Assembly (NCBI GenBank): GCA_903881505.1
Contig: CAIRTM010000024.1
Span: 1 to 45,803 of the forward strand
Origin: an uncultured delta proteobacterium
Lineage (GTDB): Bacteria > Desulfobacterota > WTBG01 > CAIYCZ01 > CAIRTM01
Direction of reading: 5' to 3'
DNA: 45,803 bases
A model generated the notes under the pieces. The model searched no databases. It saw nothing but the letters and a program-made list of their open reading frames with translations, and was not told the origin of the DNA. Made by a program: the position numbers and the translations under genes. Shown here piece after piece: positions 15,671 to 24,490 of the stretch; position 1 is the stretch's first letter, and each line of letters starts with the position of its first letter.

Positions 15671-17965
15671 TCAATCTTTCAGGCAATAGGTCATATACAC
15701 AAGGCTTCCGTCCTCATTCCGTTCGATCTCGACGCCGTGGGTTTCGTGCTCAAATCCGGGGAATCGGGAGTCAAAGGCCTGCAGCGCGAGCAGGTAGTCG
15801 ACAATGGCGCGCGTTTCATCGGCTATTTTTTCTCCCGGCATCATGAGCGGGATGCCGGGAGGATAGGGCACGACCTGCACGGCCACCACGCGGCCGGCCA
15901 TGTCGGCCACGCGGATGCGCTCAACCTGGCGCCTGACCAGCCTGGCGTAGGTCGCGCGCGGGCTCAGCACGGCCTCGGGCAGGACGGTAAAAGCCTTGTC
16001 CATGGCTTCCAGCAGGCGGGTGTTTGCCATTTCAGCGTGCATGGCGTGCGCGAGGTCCTGCAGCCCCATGCCGCGGTAACACTCAGGGGATGCTGTGACC
16101 AGCTTGGGGAGCGCCTCTTCCAGCGGCGCGTTCGAGTCATAGAATTTCTTGAATTCCATGAGCCCGGCGATCAGTGAGCCCCATTTGCCCTTGGTGATGC
16201 CGATGGAAAAAAGCACCAGGAACGAATAGGGCTCGGTTTTCTCCACCACGATGCCCCGGCTGGAAAGAAACGATGAAAGCAGCGGGGCCGGGATGCCCGC
16301 AGGCTCCAGGCGGCCCTTCTGATCAAGGCCCGGCGCCAGCACGGTGATCTTGATGGGATCAAGCATGCAATAGCCCTCTTCAAGATCGCCGAACCCGTGC
16401 CAGGCGTCCCCGGGGTGCAGCACCCAGGCGGAGCTGTCGGTGCGCAGCACGTCCGGGTCGACGTCTTCAAATGGCTTGCCGCCCACGGTGTCGGGCTGCC
16501 AGACGTCAAACCACCAGTCCCCGGCCCTGCGCGCGCACATCTGCTTTTTCATGCGCACCATGGCCTGACGGAACGCGATGGCCTCGTCCAGGCACTCGTC
16601 GGTCAGGAAATCGCCGGCGTCGGCCATCATTTTGGCCGAAACATCGGTCGAGGCGATGATGCTGTACTGCGGCGAGGTCGAGGTGTGCATCATGAACGCC
16701 TCGTTGAACAGGCTCGGATCGACCGGCACCCGGCCGGCGCGGATGTGGATCATCGAGGCCTGCGACAGGGCCGCCAGCAGCTTGTGCGTTGAGTGCGTGA
16801 CGGTGATGGTCGCATCCTCCGGGTTGCGCTCTCCCCGATGCATGCCGTAGCGCCCCTCGTAGACGGGGTTGAAGCGGGCATAGGCATACCAGGCTTCGTC
16901 ATAGTGGATACGCGGCACTGTTTTGCTCAACTCGGCGGTGGTGGCCCTGACGTTGTAGCACAGGCCGTCATAGGTCGAATTGGTCAGCACGGCCAGGACC
17001 GGCCGGGAGTTTTTATCCCCGACCAATGCGCTGGCCGCAATTTTCCGGCCGGCAGCCCCGGCGGTCATCTCGGTGCGGGGCACCGGGCCTATCAGGCCGC
17101 GGGCGTTGCGCAGCGGCATCATGTACACCGGCATGGCACCCGACATGTTCAGGGCATAATTCATTGATTTGTGGCAGTTGCGGTCGACAAGCACGACGTC
17201 GTTGTCGGCCACCGCCGAGTTGAGGATGATCTGGTTGCTGGAGGAACTGCCGCCGATTGAAAAGTAGGTATAATCCGCGCCGAAGACCCGGGCCGCGTGG
17301 CTTTCGGCCTCGGCCACGGGCCCGTTGTGGTCGTTAAGCGAGCCCAGTTCGCCCACCGAGATGGACAAATCCGAGCGCAGCATCTGCTCCCCGTAGAAAT
17401 CAAGGAAGCTTTTGCCCACGGCCGTTTTCATGAATGCCGTGCCGCCGGTGTGGCCGGGCGTGTGCCAGGAATACTCGTGCGTGTCGGCAAAATTCACCAT
17501 GGCCCCGAAGAACGGGGGCAGGATGCTGTCAAGGTAGCGCCGGGCAGCGGCCTGGATGCGGCCGGCGATGAAGGCCGGGCTGTCCTCGGGCAGCAGGATG
17601 AACCCGTCGATCGCCTCAACGAATTCAAGCGGCACCCGGCCGCTGTGGATCTTCTGCATGCCCAGAATTATCGGCATGCCGGCGCTGCGGCGCCGCACCA
17701 GGCCGATGATCGACAGCGCTTTTTCGGGTGCGGCCTGGCAAAGGTTCCAGCCCAGGATGATGCAGCTGTAGGCGGGGTCCGAGACAAGCGCGCTTTCGCC
17801 TTCTTCCAGGGAGTGCGCCGGTATGATCCGCAGGCCGTGTTCCTTCAGGGCGTCGGCGATCGCGGCGGCGCTGCGCGCGACCGCGGTGTCACCGTGCATG
17901 TCGGCTATGACCAGCACCGGAAAACCATGCGCCAGTTCGGACGGAAAACGGGTGTTTGCGCTCAT
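15671..17965 (-). CDS. Lysine/arginine/ornithine decarboxylase, LdcA-like
   Basis: A 764-residue fold-type-I PLP decarboxylase: wing domain (FPVLVIADMHGDTAVA onward), PLP core with HSTHK, and C-terminal domain. It is closer by eye to the Pseudomonas lysine decarboxylase LdcA (about 750 aa) than to AdiA: SWHTPGHTGGTAF, LRSDLSISVGELGSL, FNEAFMMHTSTSPQYSIIAS, WWFDVWQPD, GIVVEKTEPYSFLVLFSIG, PYPPGIPLMMPGE. Lysine to cadaverine is the best guess; ornithine or arginine cannot be excluded. It is the first gene of the operon, preceded by a 387-bp leader with palindromes. ATG 17965 is preferred over the start nine codons upstream because AAAGGAGGG lies seven bases before it. Confidence 0.87.
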   Translation of the reverse strand: MSANTRFPSELAHGFPVLVIADMHGDTAVARSAAAIADALKEHGLRIIPAHSLEEGESALVSDPAYSCIILGWNLCQAAPEKALSIIGLVRRRSAGMPIILGMQKIHSGRVPLEFVEAIDGFILLPEDSPAFIAGRIQAAARRYLDSILPPFFGAMVNFADTHEYSWHTPGHTGGTAFMKTAVGKSFLDFYGEQMLRSDLSISVGELGSLNDHNGPVAEAESHAARVFGADYTYFSIGGSSSSNQIILNSAVADNDVVLVDRNCHKSMNYALNMSGAMPVYMMPLRNARGLIGPVPRTEMTAGAAGRKIAASALVGDKNSRPVLAVLTNSTYDGLCYNVRATTAELSKTVPRIHYDEAWYAYARFNPVYEGRYGMHRGERNPEDATITVTHSTHKLLAALSQASMIHIRAGRVPVDPSLFNEAFMMHTSTSPQYSIIASTDVSAKMMADAGDFLTDECLDEAIAFRQAMVRMKKQMCARRAGDWWFDVWQPDTVGGKPFEDVDPDVLRTDSSAWVLHPGDAWHGFGDLEEGYCMLDPIKITVLAPGLDQKGRLEPAGIPAPLLSSFLSSRGIVVEKTEPYSFLVLFSIGITKGKWGSLIAGLMEFKKFYDSNAPLEEALPKLVTASPECYRGMGLQDLAHAMHAEMANTRLLEAMDKAFTVLPEAVLSPRATYARLVRRQVERIRVADMAGRVVAVQVVPYPPGIPLMMPGEKIADETRAIVDYLLALQAFDSRFPGFEHETHGVEIERNEDGSLVYMTYCLKD

Positions 17966-18352
17966 TCGGGAGCCCTCCTTTCCCACGGACATTGATCGTT
18001 ATTGATAGAAAAATACAGGCGTGTAACAGTCGCGCGCCCCGCGCGAGATTCCGGCCTTCCGGAAGGCTGCTGTTCCATGTGAACAGTCCGACTCTACTGC
18101 AGCTGTCATTGCAACGTAAGAAGCAAGGGGAATCGATGCAGCGTGTTTTTCTGCCCCGGTTCGAGAAAGGATAGATCAGGCCGTTCGTTTCGTCAATATG
18201 AAATGTGGATTATGTTTCGGGACGGTGATAGGCCTCCCGAGGCCGCCGGCAAGCGCAGGGGCGCAATTTTTTTTCGAACATGGAAGAATCGTCACGCCAT
18301 GCGATTGTTGTGCAGATGACAGCACCGGTGCCTGCTCCTGCGAGTCAATTCT
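17966..18352. other. Leader/intergenic region upstream of the decarboxylase operon
   Basis: This 387-bp stretch between waaA and the LdcA-like gene carries palindromes at 18054-18067, 18070-18086 and 18231-18244. No open reading frame with a ribosome site was found. The operon promoter should lie here, but no clear sigma-70 or sigma-54 pair was seen by eye. Confidence 0.45.
18054..18086. promoter_or_regulatory. Adjacent palindromes in the decarboxylase leader, candidate operator
   Basis: A perfect 14-bp palindrome GCCTTCCGGAAGGC (18054-18067) is followed after two bases by CTGTTC-N5-GAACAG (18070-18086), about 90-120 bases before the first gene's start. Their dyad symmetry fits regulator binding or an RNA hairpin; no regulator gene is in the cluster. 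Confidence 0.35.
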
Positions 18353-19651
18353 TCAGCGGACCTTGCTCAGGCACGACGCGACCGTGTCGGCGATGCGGGC
18401 GGCGGCGCCGCTGTTGTCGCGGATGACGGCGAGGGCGTGTGCGCCGGCAGCGGCGCGCAGATCTGAAGAGTTGAGCAATGCGCGCAGAATGCCGGCAAGC
18501 GCAGCCTTGTCGTCAACCTGAAAGGCGGCCTGCTGTTCGCAAATGACGAGGGAAATCTGTTTGAAGTTCTGCATGTGCGGGCCGAACACGACCGGCTTGC
18601 CGGCTGCGGCCGGCTCGAGCGGGTTGTGGCCGCCGATGCCCTCGACCAGGCTGCCGCCGATGAAGATGACCGTGCCGATCGAATAGATGCGCACGAGCTC
18701 GCCGATGGTGTCGAGCATGATAACAGGTTCGTCCGTACGCACGGCCCCGTTCGTCAACGCGGTGCGGCGCACAAAGGCAAGCCCGCTTGCGGCAACCGTT
18801 TCAGCCGCCTCGTTGAAGCGCGCGGGGTGGCGGGGGGCCAGCAGCAGAACCAGATCGGAGACCTCTTTCCGCAGTTCAATGAATGTTTCGATGACCTGCT
18901 GCTCTTCGCCGCGGTGCGTGCTGCCGGCAATCAAAAGGGGCTGCTGCGGCCCGAGCCCGAACAGGCTGCGCATCTCCTGCTGTTCCTCCGGCGATACATC
19001 CGGCGCGCTTAAATCAAACTTGATATTGCCGCAGACGCTGACGCGGCTCTCAGGCGCGCCGACGGCAATGATGCGTTCGGCGTCCAGCGCGCTTTGCATG
19101 CAGAACCGGCCGACCAGGACGAGCACACGGCTGAAGAAGAACCGGAACGCGCGGTAGCGCGGAAATGATTTCTCTGAGATGCGGCCGCTGACGATCAGTA
19201 TGGGCACGCCCTGCCTGTGCAGAATGCGGTACAGGTTGGGCCAGATCTCGGTTTCAAGCGAGATAAAAAGCGCGGGCCGTATGCAGCGCACGGCGCATTT
19301 CACGATAAAGGTCAGGTCATAGGGGAAATACAGAACCGCGTCGGCGGACTTTGCGTGCGCGCGGGCGGTCGCGTTGCCGGTCGCGGTCGTAGTGGAAAGC
19401 ACCACGGGCCGTCCGGGGAAGCGGCGCTTGAGTTCGCGGATAAGCTGCACCGAGGCCATGACCTCGCCGACCGAGACCGCGTGGATCCAGAACGGCCGTT
19501 TTGAAAATCCGTCCAGACGGTCGCTGTAGGCAAGCGCGCAGCGCTCGATAAATCTCCGGCGCTCGCCGCTTCTGAGCAGCATCAGCACAACCGGCAGCGG
19601 CGCGAGCAGCGCGATAATAAGCAGCAATAGAATATTATAGAGAAAAAACAT
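18353..19651 (-). CDS. waaA: 3-deoxy-D-manno-octulosonic acid transferase (Kdo transferase)
   Basis: A 432-residue glycosyltransferase (family length about 425) that adds Kdo from CMP-Kdo to lipid IVA at the inner face of the inner membrane. An N-terminal membrane anchor (residues 1-25) is followed by WIHAVSVGEVMAS (the conserved HxxSxGE motif with the catalytic Glu), LYFPYDLTFIV, SLETEIWPN, SGRISEKSF, and in the second lobe LLIAGSTHRGEE and VEGIGGHNPLEPAAAGKPVVFGP for nucleotide-sugar binding. It is the last gene of the lysS-led operon and overlaps the msbA stop. Whether it adds one or two Kdo residues cannot be told. Confidence 0.93.
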   Translation of the reverse strand: MFFLYNILLLLIIALLAPLPVVLMLLRSGERRRFIERCALAYSDRLDGFSKRPFWIHAVSVGEVMASVQLIRELKRRFPGRPVVLSTTTATGNATARAHAKSADAVLYFPYDLTFIVKCAVRCIRPALFISLETEIWPNLYRILHRQGVPILIVSGRISEKSFPRYRAFRFFFSRVLVLVGRFCMQSALDAERIIAVGAPESRVSVCGNIKFDLSAPDVSPEEQQEMRSLFGLGPQQPLLIAGSTHRGEEQQVIETFIELRKEVSDLVLLLAPRHPARFNEAAETVAASGLAFVRRTALTNGAVRTDEPVIMLDTIGELVRIYSIGTVIFIGGSLVEGIGGHNPLEPAAAGKPVVFGPHMQNFKQISLVICEQQAAFQVDDKAALAGILRALLNSSDLRAAAGAHALAVIRDNSGAAARIADTVASCLSKVR

Positions 19652-21414
19652 CAGGCGCTTTGTTCTCCCCTGCCGCGCGAGTCATCCTGCAGAAACACTG
19701 AGTAGAGCTTCGTGTATTCGCCGCCGCGGCCGTAGAGCTCATCGTGGGGGCCCTGCTCCACAATGCGGCCGGCCTGCAGCACGATGATGCGGTCGGCGTT
19801 GCGTATGGTTGAAAGCCGGTGCGAAATAATGAAGGCCGTGCGCGTGCGGATCAAAAGTTCGAGCGACTGCTGGATCTGTTTTTCAATCTCCACATCCAGC
19901 GAGGCGGTGGCCTCGTCGAGAATGAGGATCGGGGCATTCTTCAGGATCGCCCGGGCGATCGCGATGCGCTGGCGCTGGCCGCCTGAGAGGCGGTTGCCGT
20001 GTTCGCCCAGAGGCGTGTCAAACCCCTCCGGCAGCTGCTCGATGAAGTCGAGCGCCCGGGCCTTGCGCGCTGCTTCGACGACCGCGTCCCGGCCGCAGCC
20101 GGGGCAGCCGTAGCTGATATTGTCGTGCACGCCCGCGTTGAACAAATAGGGCTGCTGGCTCACCAGCGCGATGTGCGAGCGCAGCGAGCACAGGCTCACG
20201 TCGCGCACGTCCATGCCGTTGATGGTGAGCGAGCCCGCGGTTACGTCAAAAAAACGCGGCAGCAGGTTCACCAGGCTGGTTTTGCCCGAACCGGTCATGC
20301 CGACAATCGCGATGACTTCGCCGGGCTGGACGCTCAGGTTGATGTCTTTTAAAACCGGCTCGGCGGCATAGGCGAAATTGGCATTGCGGAAACAGACCGC
20401 GCCGGGCGTTGAGGGCAGGGCCGGGGCGCCGGGTTTGTCGATGATTTCAGGCCGGCGGTCAAGCACGCCAAACACGCGGCCGGCCGCGGCAAGACCCTCC
20501 TGGATATCCTGGTAGGCCTCGCTGACTGTCTTGGCAGGGCTATAGAGCAGAAACAGCGCGGTCATGAAGGCGAAAAACTGGCCCGGCGTCAGCGAACCCC
20601 TGAGCACCTGCATGCCGCCATAGACGATGACGGCGGCTCCGGCCGTTCCGCCGATCAGCTCCATGACCGGCGCGGTCATGGCCTTGACCCTGATGCGTTT
20701 GTTGTAGATTTTCATGACCCGGCGGTTTTCATCGTCGAAGCGGCCGTTTTCATATTCCTCCATGCCGAAGGCCTTGACGATGCGGCAGCCCGATACGGTC
20801 TCATGGATAAGGGTTGCGAGCCGGCCCACTTTTTCCTGGCCGCGCGTGCTGTAGGTAAGGGTTTTTTTGCCGAAGCGGAAGAACGGAATCAGGCTCCAGG
20901 GCATGACGACCATGGCAATGGCGGCAAGCAGCGCGTCCTGGCTGAACAGCACGAAGATCAGGCCGCATATGGAAAAAATCTCCTTAAAAAAATCAATCAC
21001 GCCCGTGGTGACCGAGCGCTGCATCAGGCTGACGTCGTTGGTCACGCGCGACATCAGCTCGCCGGTCGGGTTTTTAATGAAGAACGAAACGCTGAGACTC
21101 TGGATATGGCTGAAAAGCCTGTTGCGCACATCGTTGATGATGCCGTTGGCGGCCGCGCCGAGCAGGTACTCATAGCTGAATTCGCACACGGCCCTGGTGC
21201 CGAACAGGCCGATGATGCCGAGCGGGATCAGCAGGAGCATGCCCATGTCTTTTTTCATGAAGACTTCATCGATGGCCGGCTGCATGAGCCAGGCAAGCCC
21301 GGCCGAGCACAGCGACAGGGGCATGGCGCAGGCGCCCGCAAGCGCGATGCGCTTCCAGTACGGGCGTATGAAGGGGATCAGGCGTTTGTACAGAGACAGT
21401 GTGGGTGTTGGCAT
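19651..21414 (-). CDS. msbA: Lipid A export ABC transporter, ATP-binding/permease
   Basis: A 587-residue half-transporter: six-helix membrane domain (about residues 1-330) fused to an ATPase with Walker A GMTGSGKTSL, signature LSGGQRQRIAIARAIL, Walker B ILILDEATASLD and the switch His in IISHRLSTIRNA. This size and arrangement is that of MsbA (582 aa), the inner-membrane flippase for Kdo-lipid A and core. Position between lpxB and waaA supports that role over a generic exporter. The stop overlaps the waaA start, indicating coupled translation. The N-terminus begins MPTPTLSLYKRLIPFIRPYW, with the usual cytoplasmic elbow helix. Confidence 0.92.
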   Translation of the reverse strand: MPTPTLSLYKRLIPFIRPYWKRIALAGACAMPLSLCSAGLAWLMQPAIDEVFMKKDMGMLLLIPLGIIGLFGTRAVCEFSYEYLLGAAANGIINDVRNRLFSHIQSLSVSFFIKNPTGELMSRVTNDVSLMQRSVTTGVIDFFKEIFSICGLIFVLFSQDALLAAIAMVVMPWSLIPFFRFGKKTLTYSTRGQEKVGRLATLIHETVSGCRIVKAFGMEEYENGRFDDENRRVMKIYNKRIRVKAMTAPVMELIGGTAGAAVIVYGGMQVLRGSLTPGQFFAFMTALFLLYSPAKTVSEAYQDIQEGLAAAGRVFGVLDRRPEIIDKPGAPALPSTPGAVCFRNANFAYAAEPVLKDINLSVQPGEVIAIVGMTGSGKTSLVNLLPRFFDVTAGSLTINGMDVRDVSLCSLRSHIALVSQQPYLFNAGVHDNISYGCPGCGRDAVVEAARKARALDFIEQLPEGFDTPLGEHGNRLSGGQRQRIAIARAILKNAPILILDEATASLDVEIEKQIQQSLELLIRTRTAFIISHRLSTIRNADRIIVLQAGRIVEQGPHDELYGRGGEYTKLYSVFLQDDSRGRGEQSA

Positions 21415-21443
21415 AGGCTCGGCTTAAAAAAGGTGATGCGCTC

Positions 21444-22610
21444 TCAATGCGCCCTCAGGGCGTTCCGGCCGGCCAGCATTTCGGCTGCCAGATCGGCCAC
21501 TCGCTCCGAGGCGCCGGGCCCGCCCAGGGCCTGTTTCGCGGCGGCCAGCCTGCGCGACATGCCGTCGCGGCGTTTCTCATCGCCTAAAATCGCCAGGGCT
21601 TCCTCTGCAATGCGCTCCGCAGTTGCTTCATGCTGGATGAGTTCGGGAACGACTTTTTCTCCCGCGACAATATTGGCAAGCCCGATGCAGGGAACGCGAA
21701 TCAGCATGCGGCCGAGGAAATAGGTCAGCGGCGAAATGCGGTACACGATGATCATGGGCTTTTCCAGCAGCGCGGTCTGCAGGGTTGCCGTGCCCGAGGT
21801 TACCAGCGCGATATCGCAGCAGTTGACCGCGTTATAAAAGTCGCCGGGTACCACCCGCAGCGGGGCCTGCAGCGCCTGCGTTGCAGCCGAGATGCTCCCG
21901 CGGTCAAGTCCCGGGGCCGCCGGGATGATAAACTGCGCGTCCGGATAGCGCTCGTGTATGCGCGCGGCCGCGCCGATCATGGGCCCCAGCAGCCGCTTGA
22001 TCTCGCCGGCGCGGCTGCCCGGCAGCAGGCCCACGATCGGCCAGGTGTTGTTGAGGCCGAAGCGCTCGAGGGCTTCGCAGCGCTCAAGCAGGTCAAGCGG
22101 ATGGTCCATGAGAGGATGGCCGACAAAGCGGGCCTTCAACCCGACGTTTTCATAAAAGGGCACTTCAAAGGGGAAGATGACCGCCATGGCGTCGACGATG
22201 CGCGCGATTTTTTTCGCACGCCCCCGGCGCCAGGCCCAGATCTGCGGGCTGATGTAATAGAGTACCGGAATACCGTGACGGGAGGCATAGGCGGCCATGC
22301 GCAGGTTGAAATCAGGGTAATCTATGAAAATAATCAGGTCGGGAGGGGCGTTTTTAATCTCTTTGCGAAGCACCCTGAAAGCGCGCAGTATATGGGGCGC
22401 GTGCGCCAGTACTTCAACCAGGCCGACCACGGCCAGATCCCGGTTGTGCTGCAGCAGGCGCATGCCGGAGCGCTGCAGCTCATCGCCACCGATGCCGCGG
22501 CAGCCCAAGGCCGGGAAGCGCTTCCGGAGCGCCTGCAGAACGAAAGCCCCGTGGTGGTCGCCCGAGGCCTCGCCGGTGACTATCATGATGCTGGGGGGGT
22601 GCTCGGCCAT
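21444..22610 (-). CDS. lpxB: Lipid-A-disaccharide synthase
   Basis: A 388-residue enzyme (E. coli 382) that condenses UDP-2,3-diacylglucosamine with lipid X to form the beta-1,6 lipid A disaccharide at the cytoplasmic membrane face. Family landmarks are IMIVTGEASGDHHGA at the N-terminus, FIDYPDFNLRMA, YYISPQIWAWRRGRAKKI, FVGHPLMDHP and LLPGSRAGEIKRLLGPM, then VTSGTATLQTALLEKPMIIVYR near the UDP site. It is followed by msbA after 29 bases and preceded by the Gfo/Idh gene. All expected segments are present, so it should be active. Confidence 0.95.
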   Translation of the reverse strand: MAEHPPSIMIVTGEASGDHHGAFVLQALRKRFPALGCRGIGGDELQRSGMRLLQHNRDLAVVGLVEVLAHAPHILRAFRVLRKEIKNAPPDLIIFIDYPDFNLRMAAYASRHGIPVLYYISPQIWAWRRGRAKKIARIVDAMAVIFPFEVPFYENVGLKARFVGHPLMDHPLDLLERCEALERFGLNNTWPIVGLLPGSRAGEIKRLLGPMIGAAARIHERYPDAQFIIPAAPGLDRGSISAATQALQAPLRVVPGDFYNAVNCCDIALVTSGTATLQTALLEKPMIIVYRISPLTYFLGRMLIRVPCIGLANIVAGEKVVPELIQHEATAERIAEEALAILGDEKRRDGMSRRLAAAKQALGGPGASERVADLAAEMLAGRNALRAH

Positions 22611-22659
22611 GGTGCGGGCTCTCTCAGATTCCCCGAGAAAACAAGCCTTTCAGGGAATG

Positions 22660-23622
22660 TCAGATCACGATGTTTTTCTTGCGGTGCTCAACCTGCGCGA
22701 CGATTTCGAGAGCGACCTTGAGCGCATTGCGGCCGGCCTCGCCTGTTACGACAGGCTCGCAGCGCTTCTCGACCGCGCCCAGAAACGACGTGATTTCGCT
22801 CATCAGCGCATCGGCCGGCTCGATGCCGATTTCCTCATACATGATCTGCGGCATGCCCGCGTCCTCTTCCGAGCCTTCAATGCGCCGGTACACCTCGGCA
22901 TGCTGGGCGGCGAAATCGATCGATATGTAGGCGTCCGGCTGAAAGATCCTGGTCTTGCGCATTTCCTTGAGCGAAATGCGGCTTGCGGTGACATTGGCAA
23001 CGCAGCCGCTTTCAAATTCAAGGCGTACATTGGCGATATCGTTTTTCTCGGGCGATACGACCGGCACGCCGACCGCATGTATGGCCGTGACCGGGCAGCC
23101 GACGAAGGTGAGGATAATATCGATATCATGGATCATGATATCGAGAATGACATCAACGTCCGTGCCGCGGTTCTTGAAAGGCGCAAGGCGGTGGGTTTCA
23201 ATAAACATGGGGCGCGTTATAACGCCGTCAAGCGCCGCCACGGCGGCGTTGAAGCGCTCCAGATGGCCGACCTGCAGGATGCGGCCGCGCGCTCGGGCGA
23301 GCGCGATGAGCTCATCGGCCTCCGCGAGGGTGACGGTCATGGGCTTTTCAACGAGCACGTCGATCCCGTTCTCAAGACATTCGCGGGCGACGCGGTAGTG
23401 GTGTTCGGTGGGAACGACAATGCTCACGGCGTCAACCGCCCCGAACAGTTCACGGTAGTCGCTCAGGGCGCGGGTGGCGTGCTCTTTCGCGATCCGGGCG
23501 GCGGCGTCGGGGTCGCTGTCCACGACCGCGACCAGCTCGGCCTGCTCAAGGGCTGCATATTTGGCGGCATGGAATTTGCCCAGATAGCCGACGCCGATGA
23601 CGGCAGTTTTGATTTTTTTCAT
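22660..23622 (-). CDS. Gfo/Idh/MocA-family NAD-dependent oxidoreductase in the lipid A operon
   Basis: A 320-residue oxidoreductase with an N-terminal Rossmann fold (VIGVGYLGKFHAAKYA, then AVVDSDPD) and the family EKP motif in VLVEKPMTVTLAEA near residue 95, followed by the alpha/beta substrate domain. The start overlaps the lpxA stop by 4 bases. This family member is regularly found between lpxA and lpxB in deltaproteobacteria. One known lipid-A member, GnnA, oxidises UDP-GlcNAc at C3 for an aminotransferase (GnnB) to give UDP-GlcNAc3N, but no gnnB is in the window. The reaction is therefore unassigned; a nucleotide-sugar 3-dehydrogenase is plausible. Confidence 0.8.
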   Translation of the reverse strand: MKKIKTAVIGVGYLGKFHAAKYAALEQAELVAVVDSDPDAAARIAKEHATRALSDYRELFGAVDAVSIVVPTEHHYRVARECLENGIDVLVEKPMTVTLAEADELIALARARGRILQVGHLERFNAAVAALDGVITRPMFIETHRLAPFKNRGTDVDVILDIMIHDIDIILTFVGCPVTAIHAVGVPVVSPEKNDIANVRLEFESGCVANVTASRISLKEMRKTRIFQPDAYISIDFAAQHAEVYRRIEGSEEDAGMPQIMYEEIGIEPADALMSEITSFLGAVEKRCEPVVTGEAGRNALKVALEIVAQVEHRKKNIVI

Positions 23623-24392
23623 TCCCTGCTCACCCCCCGTTCCGAATGACGGACAAAATCAACGAGCATGCGCACCTGCGGGCAGACCGCGGCGCCGGCA
23701 TCGACCTGCCGCACTGCCTCATCGATGGTCAGGCCGGAGCGGAACAGCAGCTTATAGGCGGCTTTCAGATTGCTGATAACGGCGGAGGAGAATCCGTGGC
23801 GCTTCAGGCCGGTCAGGTTCAGCCCGTGCAGCGTGGCGCGCTGCCCGACCGCGAGGGTGAAGGGCGGCACATCCTTGGACACGCCGGAAAGTCCGCCGAT
23901 CATGGCATAGGAGCCGATGTGCACGAACTGATGAACGCCGGAAAGTCCGCCGACAATCGCGTGATCGTCAATGCGGATATGGCCGGCAAGCGTCGCATTA
24001 TTGGCCATGATCACGCCGTTGCCGACCAGGCAGTCGTGGGCCACGTGGGTGTAGGCCATCAGCAGGCAGTTCGAGCCGATAGCGGTCTTGCCGCCGCCGC
24101 CGGCCGTGCCGCGGTTGATGGTGACGAACTCACGGAACGTATTGTTGTCGCCGATGATCAGCTCGGTTTCCTCCATGTTGAACTTGAGGTCCTGCGGGAT
24201 CGCGCCGATCGAACTGAACTGGAAAATTTTGTTTCCGGCCCCGACCGTAGTCGGGCCTTCGATAACCACGTGCGGGCCGACGCGCGTTCCGTCGCCGATT
24301 GAAACCCGCTCGCCGATAACGCTGTAGGGGCCGATTTCGACATCGGCGCCGATGCGGGCGCCGGGACTGATGACCGCTGTTGGATGTATCAT
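23619..24392 (-). CDS. lpxA: UDP-N-acetylglucosamine acyltransferase
   Basis: A 257-residue hexapeptide-repeat left-handed beta-helix (E. coli 262) that transfers a 3-hydroxyacyl chain from ACP to the 3-position of UDP-GlcNAc, the first lipid A step. The catalytic His lies in YTHVAHDCLVGN, followed by IMANNATLAGH and VHQFVHIG. The Gly in LAVGQRAT aligns with E. coli Gly173, the acyl-length ruler residue, suggesting a long (C14-like) chain; that is a hand alignment. A longer reading frame starts at 24470, but MIHPTAVISPG at 24392 with AGGA upstream fits the family. Upstream lies a 79-bp inverted-repeat element. Confidence 0.93.
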   Translation of the reverse strand: MIHPTAVISPGARIGADVEIGPYSVIGERVSIGDGTRVGPHVVIEGPTTVGAGNKIFQFSSIGAIPQDLKFNMEETELIIGDNNTFREFVTINRGTAGGGGKTAIGSNCLLMAYTHVAHDCLVGNGVIMANNATLAGHIRIDDHAIVGGLSGVHQFVHIGSYAMIGGLSGVSKDVPPFTLAVGQRATLHGLNLTGLKRHGFSSAVISNLKAAYKLLFRSGLTIDEAVRQVDAGAAVCPQVRMLVDFVRHSERGVSRE

Positions 24393-24411
24393 GTATGCTT
24401 CCTGCCGATGC

Positions 24412-24490
24412 GGCTGTTGAAAAACATCCCTCCTTCGCAGCAGGTCTGTTGCGGAGGACGTGCCCTGCATGCGGATATTTTTGAACAGCC
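24412..24490. repeat. 79-bp inverted-repeat element inserted between fabZ and lpxA
   Basis: GGCTGTTGAAAAAC (24412-24425) is nearly complementary to TTTTTGAACAGCC (24478-24490). The interior is C/G-rich. End sequence and size resemble a dispersed palindromic intergenic element common in deltaproteobacterial genomes (ends of the type GGCTGTT-aAAAA). It ends about 20 bases before the lpxA start. Confidence 0.5.
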
